Part shown: positions 17,652 through 26,412 of the stretch, piece by piece
Position numbering within the stretch: position 1 is the first letter of the stretch
Layout: each line of letters starts with the position of its first letter
The notes under the pieces: generated by a model
Databases searched by the model: none
What the model saw: the letters and a program-made list of their open reading frames with translations, nothing else
What the model was told of the DNA's origin: nothing
Assembly (NCBI GenBank): GCA_900550035.1
Contig: URQS01000008.1
Location: forward strand, 10,813 to 74,812
Direction of reading: 5' to 3'
Origin: an uncultured Prevotella sp.
GTDB taxonomy: Bacteria > Bacteroidota > Bacteroidia > Bacteroidales > Bacteroidaceae
DNA: 64,000 nt
Made by a program: the position numbers and the translations under genes

Positions 17652-20600
17652 TTAGAGAGTTAGTGATAGTGCGAACGAAACGCTGCGTGCGTATGGATAT
17701 GACGTACCACGCTCCTGCTTGATGGTAGTAAGTCGGAAGATGTCATTCATGTAGGCGTTCAGGCGTATTGAACCCATTCCGCAACGGCGGGCAAGTTCGG
17801 GTGAGAACTCGTATCCGATACGCAACGACTCCAACGACCATGAGTTGTCGCGCTGTACGAAGCGTGACGACATTGGGGTTGACACCGAGTTGGCAATATC
17901 CTTGAACTGTGCGTGATCGCCAGGCTTCTGCCAGCGGTCGTAGAGTGCACGCTTGTCCTAATTGTATATAAGCGAGCTGGTGCTGATATTCTCTACCTTA
18001 TTAAACAGTACTGAGTTGAACGAGTATCCACCAATGCGATAGCGGAAGTCGGCGCTTACCGACAGTCCCTTCCATGAGAACGATGTGCCGAGTACACCCT
18101 CAACGGTAGGACGGCTATTGCCCACTATCACCTCATCATCATAAGAGAAGTCGTAGGTCAGTTCACCGTTCTTCTTGATGAATATCTCGCGTCCCGTTGC
18201 AGGGTCGATGCCTGCCGAGCGTACTACCCAAATATCGTCGGTGCTGGCTCCATCATAATAGCGCTTGGTAGAGCGGTTTTCGCCCTCACGCTCTTTAGAG
18301 TTGAACGACTCAAGCTTGTTGCCTATGCCCGACAGCTTTGTAGTACCGGTGCGCAGCGTACCACGAACGTTCCACCACAGACGGTTCTTTATCTGACGTA
18401 TGAGATAATATGTGGCTTGGCCGGTGAATCCCTGCGAGGTCTGTTTGCCGAAGTTCTTGTATATCTGATTGTTTGTTGCACCCGACGAAGCCGGCATATC
18501 AATAGTGATAAGCAGCGGGTCGGTGGTCTTGTAATAGTAGTCGCCCACAAGCTTCAAGCGGTCGTTGAGAAGCGTAATGTCGAAACCTATGTTGCGGTCG
18601 ATGGTAGTCTGCCACTCCAGATTAGGATTGCCAAGCTGTGCCATCGAGGTGGACATTCCGAAATAGTTGAACGAATTGAAGTTGTAGCGGAATGTGGTTA
18701 TTGTGGCTGACGACGAGAAGTTCTGGTTGCCAGGGTTACCTACTGAAGCACGCAACTTCAAGTATGTGATACCAAGACTCTTCAGATTGTCCTTGATAAA
18801 CTTCTCGTTGTGCAGGTTCCATGCCAGTCCGACTGCCCAAGTTCCAATATAATGCTTGTTGCGTCCGAATACTGACGATCCGTTGACACGGTAGCTGAAG
18901 TCTATAAGATAGCGATTGTCGTAAGAGTAGTTGCCTATGGCATAACCGCTCACGGCACGGCTTATCGACTCGCTGTAGCCTGGCTTACCTCCTTCGGGAT
19001 AACCGTTGGAGAACGACGGAAGGTCGTAGTCGCCCACGGGGAAGCCTACTGCCGAATAACCATTATAAGTACTGTTAGTCTGCGACAGATATCCACCTAC
19101 TGCAAAGTTGAACATATGCACATCGGCAAACACCTTGGCATATGTGGCTGTGAGCTCGCCCTCATACTTGTTGGTCTTGGTCTGTCCCCAATTGTAAGAT
19201 CCGCGCTTGGTGTATTCGGTTTCGTAATAAGACGTAGAGCGTGGCGAATAGAATGTCTTACTGTCGCTGCTGGTATGCGTAAAACCAAAGCGACCACGTA
19301 TCTTCATCTCCTTTATAGGTGTGTACTCGGCTACAAACTTGTCAGAAATAGAGTATCCTCCACTCTTGCTGTAGCTGTTGAGCGAAGCATCGTAGAGAGG
19401 ATTGGAAGCTTTTATGTCATCATTGTATTCGAGCCAACGCTCCACCTCACCATTCTCGTTGCGTTTGGTATAGTAAGGATTAGCCTTGGCATACTCGGAG
19501 AAGCTTACCATCGGGTCTTGGCTATCAATATTGCTGATAGAGAACTTGTTGCTAAACTGGAGCTTATTGAGACGGTAAGTAAGGTCGATGTTTCCGCTTA
19601 TGTTGTCACGCTTGGATTCTTTCATAATACCGGTAACACCGTTATAGGTTAGGCCCAAGCCGAACATGAACGCACCTTCACCTCCGTCTGCATATATAGA
19701 ATGGCGATGATTAAGACCCGTACGCAGCGGTTCGGACAGCCAATAGGTGTCAACGCCACGAGCTATGTCGGCCAACTTATCGTTGTACGACTGCATAAGA
19801 CGTAGCTCTTGTTCGGTACTGCTGAAGTTGCTATAACGTCCTACCAATTTCTCGAATTCGAGTTTCTCGGCAGCGTTCATAAGGTTATAGCTGGTAAGGT
19901 CGGCCCACTGTACATTGGCAGAGCCATTATAAGAAAGGTGGAGGTGGCCAGACTTAGGCTTGATTGTCTCTACTACCACAACGCCGTTAGACGCCTTGGA
20001 ACCGTAAATGGCAGTAGAAGCAGCATCCTTCAAAATTGTGATTGATGCAATACGGTTCATGTCAAGGTCGTAAATCGCCTGAAGTGACGACTCAAAACCA
20101 TCGAGAATAAAAAGAGGTTGGTTGGGGTCTTCTGCCAACTCATCACGTGTACTGATAAGACTGGATTTTCCACGGATTTCAATGTTAGGCATACGGTTAG
20201 GGTCGGAACCGAATTCGCTGTCAAGCACATTGAATGAAGGGTCAAGGGTTTTCAAACTGGCAATGGCATTCTGCGTACCTACGTTCTTAAGCTGATCGCC
20301 CGAGAATGTGGCAGCCGAACCGGTAAAGCTGTTCTTCATCTTGTTGACAACACCAGTTACAACAACGTCACCGAGCTCGTTGACATCATCCACCATCACT
20401 ACCTTAGCACTTGCTTGACCGTTATAAGTGACACGCTGAGGTTTAAGACCTACCGAAACGAAGCTCAACACGCTTCCTATCTTGATAGGCTTGGTGATAG
20501 TGAAATTTCCGTTTACATCGGTCACAGCGAGCAATGTCTTACCATTGGTATAAACACTTACTCCCGGGAGACCCACACTGGTGTTGTCCACTACTTGTCC

Positions 20601-20747
20601 ACGTAAAAAGACTTTTCCTTGCTGGCCTTTAACGGAAGACGGTTTCGTCTGATGACTACCTTGCGAATAGGCAGCAACAGGAATCGACAAGGACAAAGCT
20701 GATGCTAATAGCACTGACAGTCCTCTTGATGTGAAATTCACGTCCAT
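17652..20747 (-). pseudogene. SusC/RagA TonB-dependent transporter, interrupted by in-frame TAG
   Basis: The frame from 20747 encodes a signal peptide (MDVNFTSRGLSVLLASALSL onward), a CarboxypepD_reg-like domain (VFLRGQVVDNTSVGLPGVSV), a plug with LFILDGFE and TAIYGSKASNGVVVVET, and most of a barrel. After 929 residues it meets TAG at 17958-17960, between SLIYN and DKRALYDRWQKPGD. The same frame then runs on through SLESLRIGYEF to the barrel end SVSFALSLTL and stops at 17652, about 1031 codons in all. The post-stop part is plainly the missing C-terminal strands, so a single base change explains the break. Loss of the last barrel strands normally prevents outer-membrane insertion, so the gene is non-functional if the sequence is right. 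It heads locus 2 and its SusD partner is intact. Confidence 0.85.
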
Positions 20748-21052
20748 ACTGAATAGTTGTTTATGGTTAGTTATAAATGTTGTTTAGGATATATTATGTA
20801 TATATAAACAGCGATTTGCTGAAGTATCGTTCCACAGCGGTAAAGTTAATAATTTTATCGAAATGATATTAATTTTTAGCACTATTTTTTTTTTGAGAAA
20901 GTGCCGCTAAAAATGAAATTATTAGCGGCAAAAAGGGAATATGAGCTGTTAAAAACGAGTAAAAGAATGTATCGATATTGTCTCTCAGTACCGATTTCAA
21001 TACATCATAAATGGTACTGGAGTTTCAATTGAATGGTGAATTACAACACGCC
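20748..21052. other. Upstream region of locus 2 with a small hairpin
   Basis: No gene is visible. TGCCGCTAA (20902-20910) and TTAGCGGCA (20922-20930) form a perfect 9-bp stem about 155 nt upstream of susC. It has no T-tract in the right place for termination on the minus strand, so it may be an operator or a leader structure. TAAAGTTA near 20840 could be a minus-strand -7 box (TAACTTTA), but no matching -33 box is seen. Confidence 0.4.
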
Positions 21053-21289
21053 CTACCCCACCTTATAATATGATGTGATGCGCGTCAGCATTTCGTTTGC
21101 TCCGAGACGTTTCTTAAGCGACTGAATGGCCCTTAGCTTATGCACTCTGACGGTTTCCTCGGCTATAGCCATAACCTCGGCAATCTCATGATTGTTCTTG
21201 CCGTGCATATACATTAGGAAGAACGCAAGTCGGTATCGATTACTCTGGCACTGTCGGAATCTCAGGAATAATGCAGTCACCGTCTGCAA
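21053..21289 (-). pseudogene. Remnant of ECF sigma factor (region 4 only)
   Basis: Only the C-terminal DNA-binding part is left. RYRLAFFLMYMHGKNNHEIA, followed by EETVRVHKLRAIQSLKKRLG, is a typical sigma-70 region 4.2 helix-turn-helix of the ECF factors that control RagA/SusC loci. Region 2, which binds the -10 element and core polymerase, is absent. The frame upstream runs straight into the 3' end of the ATPase gene (stop at 21240), and the first 17 codons of the open frame are ATPase-derived sequence in another frame. An intact gene would have extended about 350 bp further to the right. It lies 305 bp upstream of the locus 2 susC on the same strand, which suggests it once regulated that locus. 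Confidence 0.75.
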
Positions 21290-22619
21290 CAGACAGATTC
21301 TTAAAGAACATTACGTAATAAACGGGCATATATGTTATGCCTTTATCATCATACACCTTCTGTTCATTGCTTAAAACGACTGCACGACAGATGTGATAGT
21401 CGGGAGTGGCTATAAAACGGTCGAGAGCGCTATGCACCTTATAGTCCTTGCCCGATTTAACTTCTATAGGCAACACCGTAAGGCTATCATAGTCGTCGAT
21501 AAGGAAATCGACCTCGCCACGCTGCTTGTTGTCGTAATAATGCAGTTGGAAGCCATGGGCATGAAGTTCCTGTGCCACTACCGACTCATACACCGACCCA
21601 AGGTTTATACTAAGCACATCACCAAGCACAGCATTGACATTGGTGCCATATAGAAGATTGGTGAGCAATCCGACATCACTAAGATACAGTTTCAGAAGAT
21701 TCTTGCTTTCCGACTCCAACAACGGGAACTTAGGATTGCTTATGGCACGCACCTGCAATACTACACCTGAGTTGGTGAGATACTCAAACTCCTCGGCATA
21801 GTCGCTATACTGCTTGTGTCCGGATTTTCCCTCTATGTTCTTAACAATGATACGCTTCTTCTTGTTCTCCATATTGGAAGGTATAAGGTCGTAAATATTG
21901 CGTATCACAAGTTTCTTCTCCTCGTCATACTGCGAAGCGTCTATCCGATACAGAGTATGGATGTCGCGCTGAATGCTGCGCACTTGCGTTATGTTACGGT
22001 TTTCCAAAAACTTGTTTATTGCATCGGGCATACCTCCTACCAACAGATATAGTTTGAACTGTTGAAGCATATAGTTGTGCATGGAATCGTTGAGCGACTG
22101 TCGATTCTCAAAGCTTCGTCTTACTCCATCAATTGTATTCTGACCGCATCCCATGGCAAGCAGAAACTCCTCAAAATCCAAAGGATACATCTGCTCTATA
22201 GCGATACTGCCTATAGGTACGGATGGAGTCTGTGCAAGAGCTACGCCAAGTTCCGAACCACTCGCAATGTAGCGATATTTGCCTTCTTCGTTCAGAAATT
22301 TCAGCATGGTCATCAAGTGAGGATAGCTCTGTATCTCGTCAAGGAAAACAATAGTATCTTGCTTGTTGCCGAGCTTGTCGCCAGCAATGGCGCCCAGCTG
22401 TAGATAGAAGTCGTCGACACTTCTCACCGATTGGAATATGCCCATACCTTCCTTGTCTGCCTTCAGATTTATCTCAACAAAATTCTTGAACAGCTGCTTT
22501 CCGACATATCTGATGATATACGACTTTCCTATCTGTCTTGCACCATTGACAAGCAGAATCTTACGAGGTTCATTATTGAGGAATTCCTCCAAACGTCTTG
22601 CAAACTTTCTATATAGCAT
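21240..22619 (-). CDS. AAA-family ATPase with DUF4143 domain
   Basis: The 459-residue protein has an N-terminal AAA_14 ATPase with Walker A (NGARQIGKSY, about 25-34) and Walker B (TIVFLDEIQ, about 88-96), and a C-terminal DUF4143 region with a nuclease-like strand pattern (RGEVDFLIDD and LPIEVKSGKDYK, resembling a PD-(D/E)XK core). Such ATPases are common, often multicopy and horizontally acquired in Bacteroidales; their function is not established. The gene overlaps and appears to have replaced the 5' part of a sigma factor gene, which supports arrival by recombination. Three palindromic 33-bp iterons lie 80-165 bp upstream of its start and may control it. Confidence 0.85.
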   Translation of the reverse strand: MLYRKFARRLEEFLNNEPRKILLVNGARQIGKSYIIRYVGKQLFKNFVEINLKADKEGMGIFQSVRSVDDFYLQLGAIAGDKLGNKQDTIVFLDEIQSYPHLMTMLKFLNEEGKYRYIASGSELGVALAQTPSVPIGSIAIEQMYPLDFEEFLLAMGCGQNTIDGVRRSFENRQSLNDSMHNYMLQQFKLYLLVGGMPDAINKFLENRNITQVRSIQRDIHTLYRIDASQYDEEKKLVIRNIYDLIPSNMENKKKRIIVKNIEGKSGHKQYSDYAEEFEYLTNSGVVLQVRAISNPKFPLLESESKNLLKLYLSDVGLLTNLLYGTNVNAVLGDVLSINLGSVYESVVAQELHAHGFQLHYYDNKQRGEVDFLIDDYDSLTVLPIEVKSGKDYKVHSALDRFIATPDYHICRAVVLSNEQKVYDDKGITYMPVYYVMFFKNLSVADGDCIIPEIPTVPE

Positions 22620-22697
22620 ATATTAATTCCTTTTACTTGTTGATATTCTGTATGTTACAATTGCAAAGATAATAAGAAAAAGCAAGCAATACAAGGC

Positions 22698-22783
22698 TTT
22701 TCGGGAATTATTCCGTGTTTTTACATGCTGTTTTCAGGAATTATTCCGTGTTTTAAGGTGCTGTTTTCGGGAATTATTCCGTG
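22698..22783. repeat. Three 33-bp-spaced palindromic iterons upstream of the ATPase
   Basis: TTTTC(G/A)GGAATTATTCCGTG occurs at 22698-22717, 22731-22750 and 22764-22783, exactly 33 bp apart, with partly conserved spacers ending GCTG. The core GGAATTATTCC is palindromic. The spacing of about three helical turns puts all copies on one face of the DNA, as expected for cooperative operator binding. They lie upstream of the ATPase start at 22619. Confidence 0.75.
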
Positions 22784-22792
22784 ATTAACAAT

Positions 22793-22848
22793 AAAAAAAG
22801 AGAGTTTGGAATCAATAAGCCTGCTATGGCTTTCAACTCCAAACTCTC
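22793..22848 (-). terminator. Terminator of the citDEF operon
   Basis: GAGAGTTTGGA (22800-22810) pairs perfectly with TCCAAACTCTC (22838-22848), with an inner AAGCC/GGCTT stem. On the minus strand it is followed by TTTTTT (complement of 22793-22799). It sits 30 bp after the citF stop codon. Confidence 0.85.
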
Positions 22849-22878
22849 CGTGTTTAACTTAAATATATCACTTTACTT

Positions 22879-24419
22879 TTACTCTTCGATGTTCTTGATT
22901 ACATCCTGAACTGAACCGTCGCGGTTGAGCACTACGCCTACAACCTTATCGCCGAATGGCAACGGAGCCGGTGTGCCGATGATAGAGAGGGCACGGTCGC
23001 GAAGCTCTTCGAGTGTAACGAGAGGCAAGCCTGCCTGACGCATACGCTCGGCGATGTCGGGACGCAACGGATTGACAGCGATGCCATACTCTGTAACAAC
23101 TACGTCTACTGTGCGACCCGGTGTGATGAGTGTTGTAACCTCGTCGACGATGCACGGAATGCGGCCACGAAGCATCGGACAAACGATGATGCTGAGTGCT
23201 GAGTCTTCGGCTGTGTCGGGATGGCCACCTACAGCACCGCGGATGATACCGTCGCTACCTACGAGAACGTTAACGTTGAAATGAACGTCAACCTCAAGGG
23301 CAGAGAGGATAACGATGTCGAGACAGTGAGTAGCCGAGCCTTCCTCGTGCATACTTGCATACTCGTAAGAGGCAACCTCCTTGTGTGTCGGGTCGTTCTT
23401 GAGCGACTCTGCAGCAACCTTATCGAACGACTGAACGTCGATGAGGCGCTCGATGAGTCCTTCCTCGTGCATCTTAACCATGTGGGCTGTGATGCCACCA
23501 AGTGCGAACGAAGCCTTGATGCCCTGGTCGATCATGCTCTGGCGGATGTACTTGACAGCTGCCAACGAAGCGCCACCCGAACCGGTCTGGATAGAGAATC
23601 CCTCCTTGAAGTAGCCGCTATTGACAATAACCTTGGCTGCCTGCTTGGCAAGAAGGATGTCGCGCGGGTTCTTTGTGTCGCGAATAGCACCTGAAGCAAT
23701 CTTGGAAGAGTCGCCTACGCTGTCAACTTCAACAACGAAGTCGACGTCGTGCTCAGATATTGAGTTAGGTGTGTTGGGATAAGCAACGAGGTCATCGGTA
23801 AGAATCACAACCTTGTCGGCATAATGAGCGTCGGGCAATGCATAACCCAACGAACCGCAAATACTCTTGGCGTTGGGCGAACGTGAATATCCGCAGGCGT
23901 TGCCGAGAGGATCGGAAGAAACGCACCGAGGAATGCTACGTCAATATGGAGTTCGCCTGAAGCAATAGCCTCACCACGACCGCCATGCGAACGGAACACA
24001 ACGGGATGCTCCATAAGTCCATGAGAAATCTCACGAGCCAAATCGCCACGCAGACCAGATGTAGAAATCTCGGTGATTACACCATTCTTGATATGGTCGA
24101 TAAGCGGAGCGTGAACGTCCTGCAAACTTGAAGCAGCAAGGTGAAGATTCTTGAAGCCCATAGCAGCGAGCTTGTCGACAACCATATTGACAACCTTGTC
24201 GCCTCCACGGAAGTGGTGGTGGAACGAGATAGTCATACCGTCGCGCAAACCAGAGCGGCGAATAGCCTCCTCAAGTGTGACGAGTTTGGGGCTCTTACGC
24301 TGCAGTTCCATACGCGGAGCAATCTCCTTGAGCTTCGGCTCAACTTCGTTATATACACTCTTGCCCATAGCCTGGGCCATCTGACCTATGAGGGTCTGTC
24401 TTTCTTTCAGTGTGCTCAT
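22879..24419 (-). pseudogene. citF: Citrate lyase alpha subunit (citrate CoA-transferase), frameshifted
   Basis: The 514-codon span has the usual length of CitF, which moves citrate onto the acyl-carrier subunit in exchange for acetate. The first part (24419 to about 23923, LVTLEEAIRRSGLRDGMTIS, FHHHFRGGD, SGELHIDVAFLGA) and the second part (GNACGYSRSPNAKSICGSLG, YALPDAHYADKVVILTDDLV, on to VVLNRDGSVQDVIKNIEE) are both well conserved but in different frames. Adding one base near 23921-23925 (minus strand GGTGC/GTTTCTTCC) restores continuous homology. The start overlaps the citE stop by 4 bp (ATGA), so translation is probably coupled. Either the gene is inactive or one base is missing from this sequence. 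Everything else in the operon looks intact, which makes sequence error a real possibility. Confidence 0.88.
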
Positions 24420-25303
24420 GCCAAGTCCTCCTCTTTAATTACGCCCGAAGCCATGGCGAGGTCAATCACGCGCTGAGCGCGGATAACAACCGGGCGGTCA
24501 ACCATTTTACCATTAACGGCGATAACGCCTGAGCCCTTGCGTTCAGCCTCCTTGATGGCGGCGATAACTGCCAGGGCCTTGTCGATGGCCTTCTGTGTAG
24601 GTGTGAACACCTCGTTAATAATCTCAATCTGACGTGGGTTGATAATCGACTTGCCGTCGAATCCAAGCTGATGAATCAGCTCTACCTCCTTGCGGAATGT
24701 CTCCATGTCGTTGAGGTTGCTATATACTGTATCAAGAGCGTCGATGCCGGCAGCGCGTGCAGCCACAACGATGGTCTGGCGAGCCATAAGCAGCTCCATT
24801 CCTTCGGGCGAACGCTGTGTCTTAAGGTTGGCGCAATAGTCCTCAGCACCAAGAGCGATACCCATCATGCGCTTGGATGCGGTGGCAATGGCGTAGGCGT
24901 TGACAACGCCGAGTGTGCTCTCGATAGCAGCCATAATCTGTGTACGGCCGAGGCAACCAATCTCGCGTTCTACCTTTTCAATCTCGCGCTCTACCTCAAC
25001 AACTTCTTCGGCTGTCTCGGTCTTAGGCATACGTATAACGTGAACACCAGCCTTAACCACGGCTTCGATGTCCTTCTTGCCATAAGGAGTATTTAGTGGA
25101 TTGATGCGCACCACCATTTCGGTGGTGCCATAATCGATGGTCTTCAATGCGTTGTGCACCAACAGGCGCGCAGCGTCCTTCTCGGCCATAGTGACTGAGT
25201 CCTCAAGGTCGAGCATAATGGAGTCTGGACGGTAGATATACGCGTCCTGCATCATGCCAGGATTATTGCCAGGCACGAACATCATAGTTCTTCTTAGTCT
25301 CAT
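24416..25303 (-). CDS. citE: Citrate lyase beta subunit (citryl-ACP lyase)
   Basis: The 295-residue protein belongs to the HpcH/HpaI TIM-barrel family and matches CitE throughout: MRLRRTMMFVPGNNPGMM at the start, MLDLEDSVTMAEKDAAR, VVRINPLNT, RMPKTETAEEV, AAIESTLGVVNA (metal-binding Glu) and ALGAEDYCANL (metal-binding Asp). CitE cleaves citryl-S-ACP to oxaloacetate and acetyl-S-ACP, Mg2+-dependent, in the cytoplasm. It is the middle gene of citD-citE-citF, 17 bp after citD and overlapping citF by 4 bp. The length is typical. No citrate transporter or oxaloacetate decarboxylase is visible in the window. Confidence 0.93.
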   Translation of the reverse strand: MRLRRTMMFVPGNNPGMMQDAYIYRPDSIMLDLEDSVTMAEKDAARLLVHNALKTIDYGTTEMVVRINPLNTPYGKKDIEAVVKAGVHVIRMPKTETAEEVVEVEREIEKVEREIGCLGRTQIMAAIESTLGVVNAYAIATASKRMMGIALGAEDYCANLKTQRSPEGMELLMARQTIVVAARAAGIDALDTVYSNLNDMETFRKEVELIHQLGFDGKSIINPRQIEIINEVFTPTQKAIDKALAVIAAIKEAERKGSGVIAVNGKMVDRPVVIRAQRVIDLAMASGVIKEEDLA

Positions 25304-25320
25304 AGCTATCTTTTCTTAGG

Positions 25321-25602
25321 TTAGTCTTTCCACACATCGCATCCCGTTGCTCTTACAGCAGCCGCAGTGGTGCGAGCGCGTATAGTGCAGTCGAGCGCGC
25401 CTTTATCGGTGGCGTGTACCTCGGCCTGAGTGATGCCAAGACCTTCGATGGTCTCGTGTATCACCTTCTTAATCTGGTCGCCAAACTGGAAGGCAACCGA
25501 ACTCTGCAGTTGGATGTCAAGTCCCTCGCGGTCGCTCGGGGCAATCTGAATCATAATGTCGCCGGACTCCATGGTTCCGGCAGTAGCCTGTTTTAATTCC
25601 AT
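25321..25602 (-). CDS. citD: Citrate lyase gamma subunit (acyl carrier protein)
   Basis: The 93-residue protein is CitD. The motif AGTMESGD (8-15) contains the serine (Ser13) that carries the phosphoribosyl-dephospho-CoA group attached by CitX, followed by IAPSDREGLDIQLQSSV, VIHETIEGLGI and a conserved DKGALDCTIRAR. It carries acetyl and citryl groups between CitF and CitE. It is first in the leftward operon, with a well-formed promoter 57 nt upstream. The length and start are typical. Confidence 0.93.
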   Translation of the reverse strand: MELKQATAGTMESGDIMIQIAPSDREGLDIQLQSSVAFQFGDQIKKVIHETIEGLGITQAEVHATDKGALDCTIRARTTAAAVRATGCDVWKD

Positions 25603-25658
25603 AGGTATAGCAGTTATGTTATTAAAAAGTTAAATAAAATCATAAGGTTTAACGTGGG

Positions 25659-25688
25659 TAAAGTTACACATTTAAAATGTAATGGCAA
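25659..25688 (-). promoter_or_regulatory. Promoter of citDEF
   Basis: On the minus strand, TTG (25686-25688) and TAACTTTA (25659-25666) are separated by 19 nt. The -7 box is identical to that of the citX unit at 2912-2919, suggesting shared control of the two halves of the citrate lyase system. The promoter faces away from the HAD-ribF promoter at 25728. Confidence 0.6.
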
Positions 25689-25727
25689 GCGAAAAAGCAA
25701 TAATTTTATTGATAACCGCTCTATTTC

Positions 25728-25758
25728 TTTGCCGTTCAGCGCAAAAGCAGTAATTTTG
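25728..25758 (+). promoter_or_regulatory. Promoter of HAD-ribF-CPBP-helicase unit
   Basis: TTTG (25728-25731) and TAATTTTG (25751-25758) are separated by exactly 19 nt, a full match to the Bacteroidetes consensus. The ATG at 25768 is only about 10 nt beyond, so the leader is very short. Confidence 0.8.
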
Positions 25759-25767
25759 CACACAGTT

Positions 25768-26382
25768 ATGGACAAAATCATCAAGAACATCATCTTCGAC
25801 CTGGGCGGAGTGCTCGTCGGTCTGAATCCGGAACGCTGTATCAATGCGTTCAGAGAGATAGGATGCGGGGTGCTTGCCTCGTATGTTGAGGAACATCGTA
25901 CTGAGGACCTCTTCCTCGAAACCGAGCTTGGACACATCGACGAGGGCGAGTTCTGCAACGAGGTGCGACGCATTGCCCATACCGACACGCCCGACAAGGA
26001 CATAGTATGGGCGTGGAACCAGCTGCTCACCGGAATTCCGCACGAGAAACTGCTGCGTCTGGCACGTCTGAAACAGCAGGGCTACCGACTGTTTCTGCTG
26101 TCGAACACCAACTCAATGCACTGGAATCGCTGCCGCGACTATTTCTTCACGGCATGCGGACTGCGTGCCACTGATTATTTCGAACATATTTTCCTCTCGT
26201 ACGAAATGCATCTGGCAAAACCCGACGTGGAGATTTTCAACGAGGCTCTGGCCATAGCAGGCATCAATGCCGCCGAAACAGTATTCATCGACGACAGCGA
26301 GGCCAACTGCATCGCTGCCGAGAAGGCTGGCATCAGCACTCTGCACGAGACATCGGGCCACCGCTGGCTGTACGAGATTTAA
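25768..26382 (+). CDS. HAD-superfamily phosphatase
   Basis: The 204-residue protein has the HAD motifs in order: nucleophile motif FDLGGVLVGL (about 8-17), motif II LLSNTNS (about 108-114), a motif III lysine (LAKPDVEIF, about 149-157) and motif IV VFIDDSEANC (about 173-182). This pattern, with FDLGGVL at the start, is the class IA group containing epoxide hydrolase N-terminal-like and nucleotide or sugar phosphatases. The substrate cannot be read from sequence. I chose the ATG at 25768 rather than an in-frame one at 25654 because the promoter lies between them. ribF follows 31 bp downstream; a flavin-related phosphatase role is possible from context but unproven. Confidence 0.82.
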   Translation: MDKIIKNIIFDLGGVLVGLNPERCINAFREIGCGVLASYVEEHRTEDLFLETELGHIDEGEFCNEVRRIAHTDTPDKDIVWAWNQLLTGIPHEKLLRLARLKQQGYRLFLLSNTNSMHWNRCRDYFFTACGLRATDYFEHIFLSYEMHLAKPDVEIFNEALAIAGINAAETVFIDDSEANCIAAEKAGISTLHETSGHRWLYEI

Positions 26383-26412
26383 GGACATAAACATTTCAGC
26401 AACATCAATCCA

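Noticed and set aside
8733..17960. Recoding of TAG as a sense codon to explain both broken Sus genes
   Set aside because: Several intact genes in the window end with TAG (CPBP protease, DUF3109, four-helix-bundle protein, flippase), and no suppressor tRNA is visible. Real nonsense mutation or sequence error is simpler.
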